7,181 nucleotides of DNA from a bacterium (GTDB lineage: Bacteria; Pseudomonadota; Alphaproteobacteria; Rhizobiales; Xanthobacteraceae): the NCBI GenBank assembly GCA_029946075.1, contig JAQSDT010000108.1, forward strand, positions 1 to 7,181. Direction: 5' to 3'. Shown here piece after piece: positions 5,989 through 7,181 of the stretch (position 1 is the first letter of the stretch; each line of letters opens with the position of its first letter). Under the pieces are notes generated by a model, which saw only the letters and a program-made list of their open reading frames with translations, ran no database searches and was not told the DNA's origin. Position numbers and translations under genes: made by a program.

Positions 5989-7068
5989 CTATTCACCGGC
6001 AAACCTGTCGAGGCCCTTGCGCTGCAGCCATTTGGACATTTCGGCCGCGACGGCTTCGTTGTTGAGGTCGGCAAAGGCGATATGCGTGTTGCCGCGCAGC
6101 CCGGCCTCGGGCAGCAGCAGCACCTCGCAATCGCCGCCGTGACGATTGACGATGCCGCAGAACGTCCTGGCCACGTTGACCGAGGTGGCCCAGATCGGTC
6201 GCGAGTCGGTGTAGTCGCCGAACACCATCTGGATCGGGAATTTCGTCAGCTTCTTGAATTCCGCGAGCGGCACGGAATTCGGACCGTACGGCGCGTTCGG
6301 CTTCGGTTCGGGCCCCTCGCCTTCCGGGAAGACAAAGCCGGGGGTCTCATAGGCAACGATGCCCTTCATGTTGTCGGTCTTCGCCTTGAGCGCCGACAAC
6401 AGCGCGCGCCAGCCGCCCGCCGAATTGGTCACGGCAATCACGGGGCCGATCCGGTCGATGGCCTCGCCGCCGGCTTCGGCCTGCAGCAACGCGTTCTCGA
6501 GCGTATCGAACTCGTCGTAGCGGGCGCGGGTCGCCTGGTTCCATGCTTCCTTGTCGGCGGTCGGGAATTGCAGGCCCGGATGCCAGTTCAGATAGGTCAG
6601 GCCGAAACGCCAGGCGGCGAAATTGCGCTGGTCGAAATATTCCGGCGTGTAGGTGATCGCCTCGCAGCTCCAGTTGGCGCGGCCGACACGCGGGCCGTCC
6701 CACAGATAGACCGGATAACCCTGGCGCAGAAAAATGCTCTTGTAGCCTTCGCCGCCGTCCCAGCGGTTCTCCCACACTTTCGTGCTGGAGCTGTGCCACA
6801 TGATCAAACCGACATTGCGCCGCTTCGCCGGGATGAAATACTCGACATAGCCATGGTCGCAGGAAAGCGTCTGGCCGGGATCTCCTGGCTTGGCAATGAC
6901 CTTGCCGCCGACCTCGTAGGCGCCGGTCGATTCCAGAACGATCGGCGGCTTCGCCTTCCTGGCTTCGCCTTGCGCAAAGGCCGCCGTGGCGGTTCCGGCC
7001 AGCAGCAGCGCCGCGACAACCGGCCGCCACCGCTTGCAGGCTTTCGATCGGCTTCGACCGCAATTCAT
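5989..7068 (-). CDS. Secreted alpha/beta-hydrolase, esterase-713-like
   Basis: Probable periplasmic or secreted esterase of 359 residues. It has a Sec signal peptide (basic 5-15, hydrophobic 17-32, likely cleavage AFA-QG). From memory it resembles Alcaligenes esterase 713 along most of its length: WHSSSTKVWENRWDGGEGY (91-109, oxyanion region), RQGYPVYLWDGPRVGR (115-130), FAAWRFG (150-156), QFPTADKEAWNQ (167-178), FGDYTDSRPIWA (283-294) and GLRGNTHIAFADLNNEAVA (323-341). The likely triad is Ser216 in TNSAGG, Glu241 in AYETPG and His329 in GNTHIA. Esterase 713 also uses Glu as the acid. The nucleophile elbow is N-S-A-G-G, not the common GxSxG. Four cysteines in the mature part (70, 135, 304, 314) could make two disulfides. 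AGGAGG six bases before the ATG fixes the start. It begins 14 bases after an amidohydrolase-like gene and ends 31 bases before the Bug gene. The substrate is unknown; esterase 713's natural substrate was also unclear. Confidence 0.85.
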   Translation of the reverse strand: MNCGRSRSKACKRWRPVVAALLLAGTATAAFAQGEARKAKPPIVLESTGAYEVGGKVIAKPGDPGQTLSCDHGYVEYFIPAKRRNVGLIMWHSSSTKVWENRWDGGEGYKSIFLRQGYPVYLWDGPRVGRANWSCEAITYTPEYFDQRNFAAWRFGLTYLNWHPGLQFPTADKEAWNQATRARYDEFDTLENALLQAEAGGEAIDRIGPVIAVTNSAGGWRALLSALKAKTDNMKGIVAYETPGFVFPEGEGPEPKPNAPYGPNSVPLAEFKKLTKFPIQMVFGDYTDSRPIWATSVNVARTFCGIVNRHGGDCEVLLLPEAGLRGNTHIAFADLNNEAVAAEMSKWLQRKGLDRFAGE

Positions 7069-7074
7069 GATCGG

Positions 7075-7080
7075 CCTCCT
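7075..7080 (-). promoter_or_regulatory. Consensus ribosome binding site of the esterase gene
   Basis: AGGAGG on the - strand, six bases before the ATG at 7068. A perfect Shine-Dalgarno at ideal spacing within the 14-base gap after the preceding stop codon; it fixes the esterase start and suggests strong independent initiation within the operon. Confidence 0.8.
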
Positions 7081-7082
7081 GG

Positions 7083-7181
7083 TCAGGCGGCGTTCTGCGC
7101 CGCCGGTTGCGCTGTCGGAAGATTGAGAAAGCCGGCAGCGTTGTCGCTGAGCAGTTTCCTGATCGCGGCGCGCGGCATCTG
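7083..7181 (-). CDS. C-terminal end of an amidohydrolase-like protein (5' end outside window)
   Basis: The frame is open from the right edge to a TGA at 7083-7085, giving the last 32 residues. The piece beginning MPRAAIRKLLSDNAAGFLNL resembles the closing helix of amidohydrolase-2 family enzymes (PF04909), where a pattern like I..AD..KIL..NA.R.F.L is typical just before the C-terminus. A short Ala/Gln/Pro-rich tail follows. Those enzymes are cytoplasmic TIM-barrel metal-dependent hydrolases or decarboxylases acting mostly on aromatic or carboxylated compounds. The next gene begins 14 bases later on the same strand, so this is the upstream member of the same operon. No metal ligand is visible in this fragment, so the call rests on a short motif and context. 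Confidence 0.55.
   Translation of the reverse strand, partial: QMPRAAIRKLLSDNAAGFLNLPTAQPAAQNAA

Noticed and set aside
4308..6065. Long + strand open frame of 585 codons opposite the SDR and Bug genes
   Set aside because: It spans two real genes on the other strand, is very rich in Arg, His, Gly and Ala, and shows no domain; a composition artefact.
5958..6074. 39-codon N-terminal extension of the Bug protein
   Set aside because: It would overlap the esterase gene and place a non-signal sequence before a clear signal peptide; a ribosome site supports the start at 5957.
6347..7063. 238-codon - strand open frame inside the esterase gene
   Set aside because: A shifted-frame shadow; the overlapping frame carries the signal peptide, the triad and full-length similarity to esterase 713.

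Overview
The window looks like chromosomal DNA from a high-GC alphaproteobacterium, most likely Bradyrhizobium or a close relative. The evidence is strong GC bias in the third codon position, an orphan tricarboxylate-type (Bug/TctC) binding protein, and an inverted repeat of the GTAGGATGGGT type that I recall as common in Bradyrhizobiaceae. The genus is inferred from style and memory, not from a search.

Left part (1-1323): the 3' end of an AbrB-family membrane protein gene on the + strand converges on dsbB, a quinone-dependent disulfide-bond oxidase gene on the - strand. The short gap between them is almost filled by a large, nearly perfect inverted repeat (444-528), which could terminate transcription from both sides. 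Upstream of dsbB and divergent from it lies a complete tRNA-Leu(CAA) gene with an encoded CCA and a readable sigma-70-type promoter.

Middle part (1324-2778): this looks like accessory DNA beside the tRNA. It holds a decayed fragment of an IS5-type transposase, then one intact gene for a secreted glutamate/aspartate-type ABC binding protein. That gene is visibly less GC-rich than its neighbours and has no permease or ATPase gene beside it. A 218-base convergent gap follows, with small palindromes and no gene.

Right part (2779-7181, all - strand): a tightly packed operon, in transcription order: end of an amidohydrolase-like gene, a secreted esterase of the esterase-713 type, a Bug/TctC periplasmic binding protein, a short-chain dehydrogenase/reductase and an aldehyde dehydrogenase. 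Gaps are 14, 31 and 24 bases, and the last two genes overlap by one base (TGATG). The inferred logic is a small catabolic module: hydrolysis of an ester outside the cytoplasm, capture of a carboxylate product, then hydrolytic and alcohol-to-aldehyde-to-acid steps inside. The substrate cannot be read from the sequence. No CRISPR array, phage gene or obvious defence system is present. The most unusual items are the esterase-713-type operon and the tRNA-adjacent remnant region.
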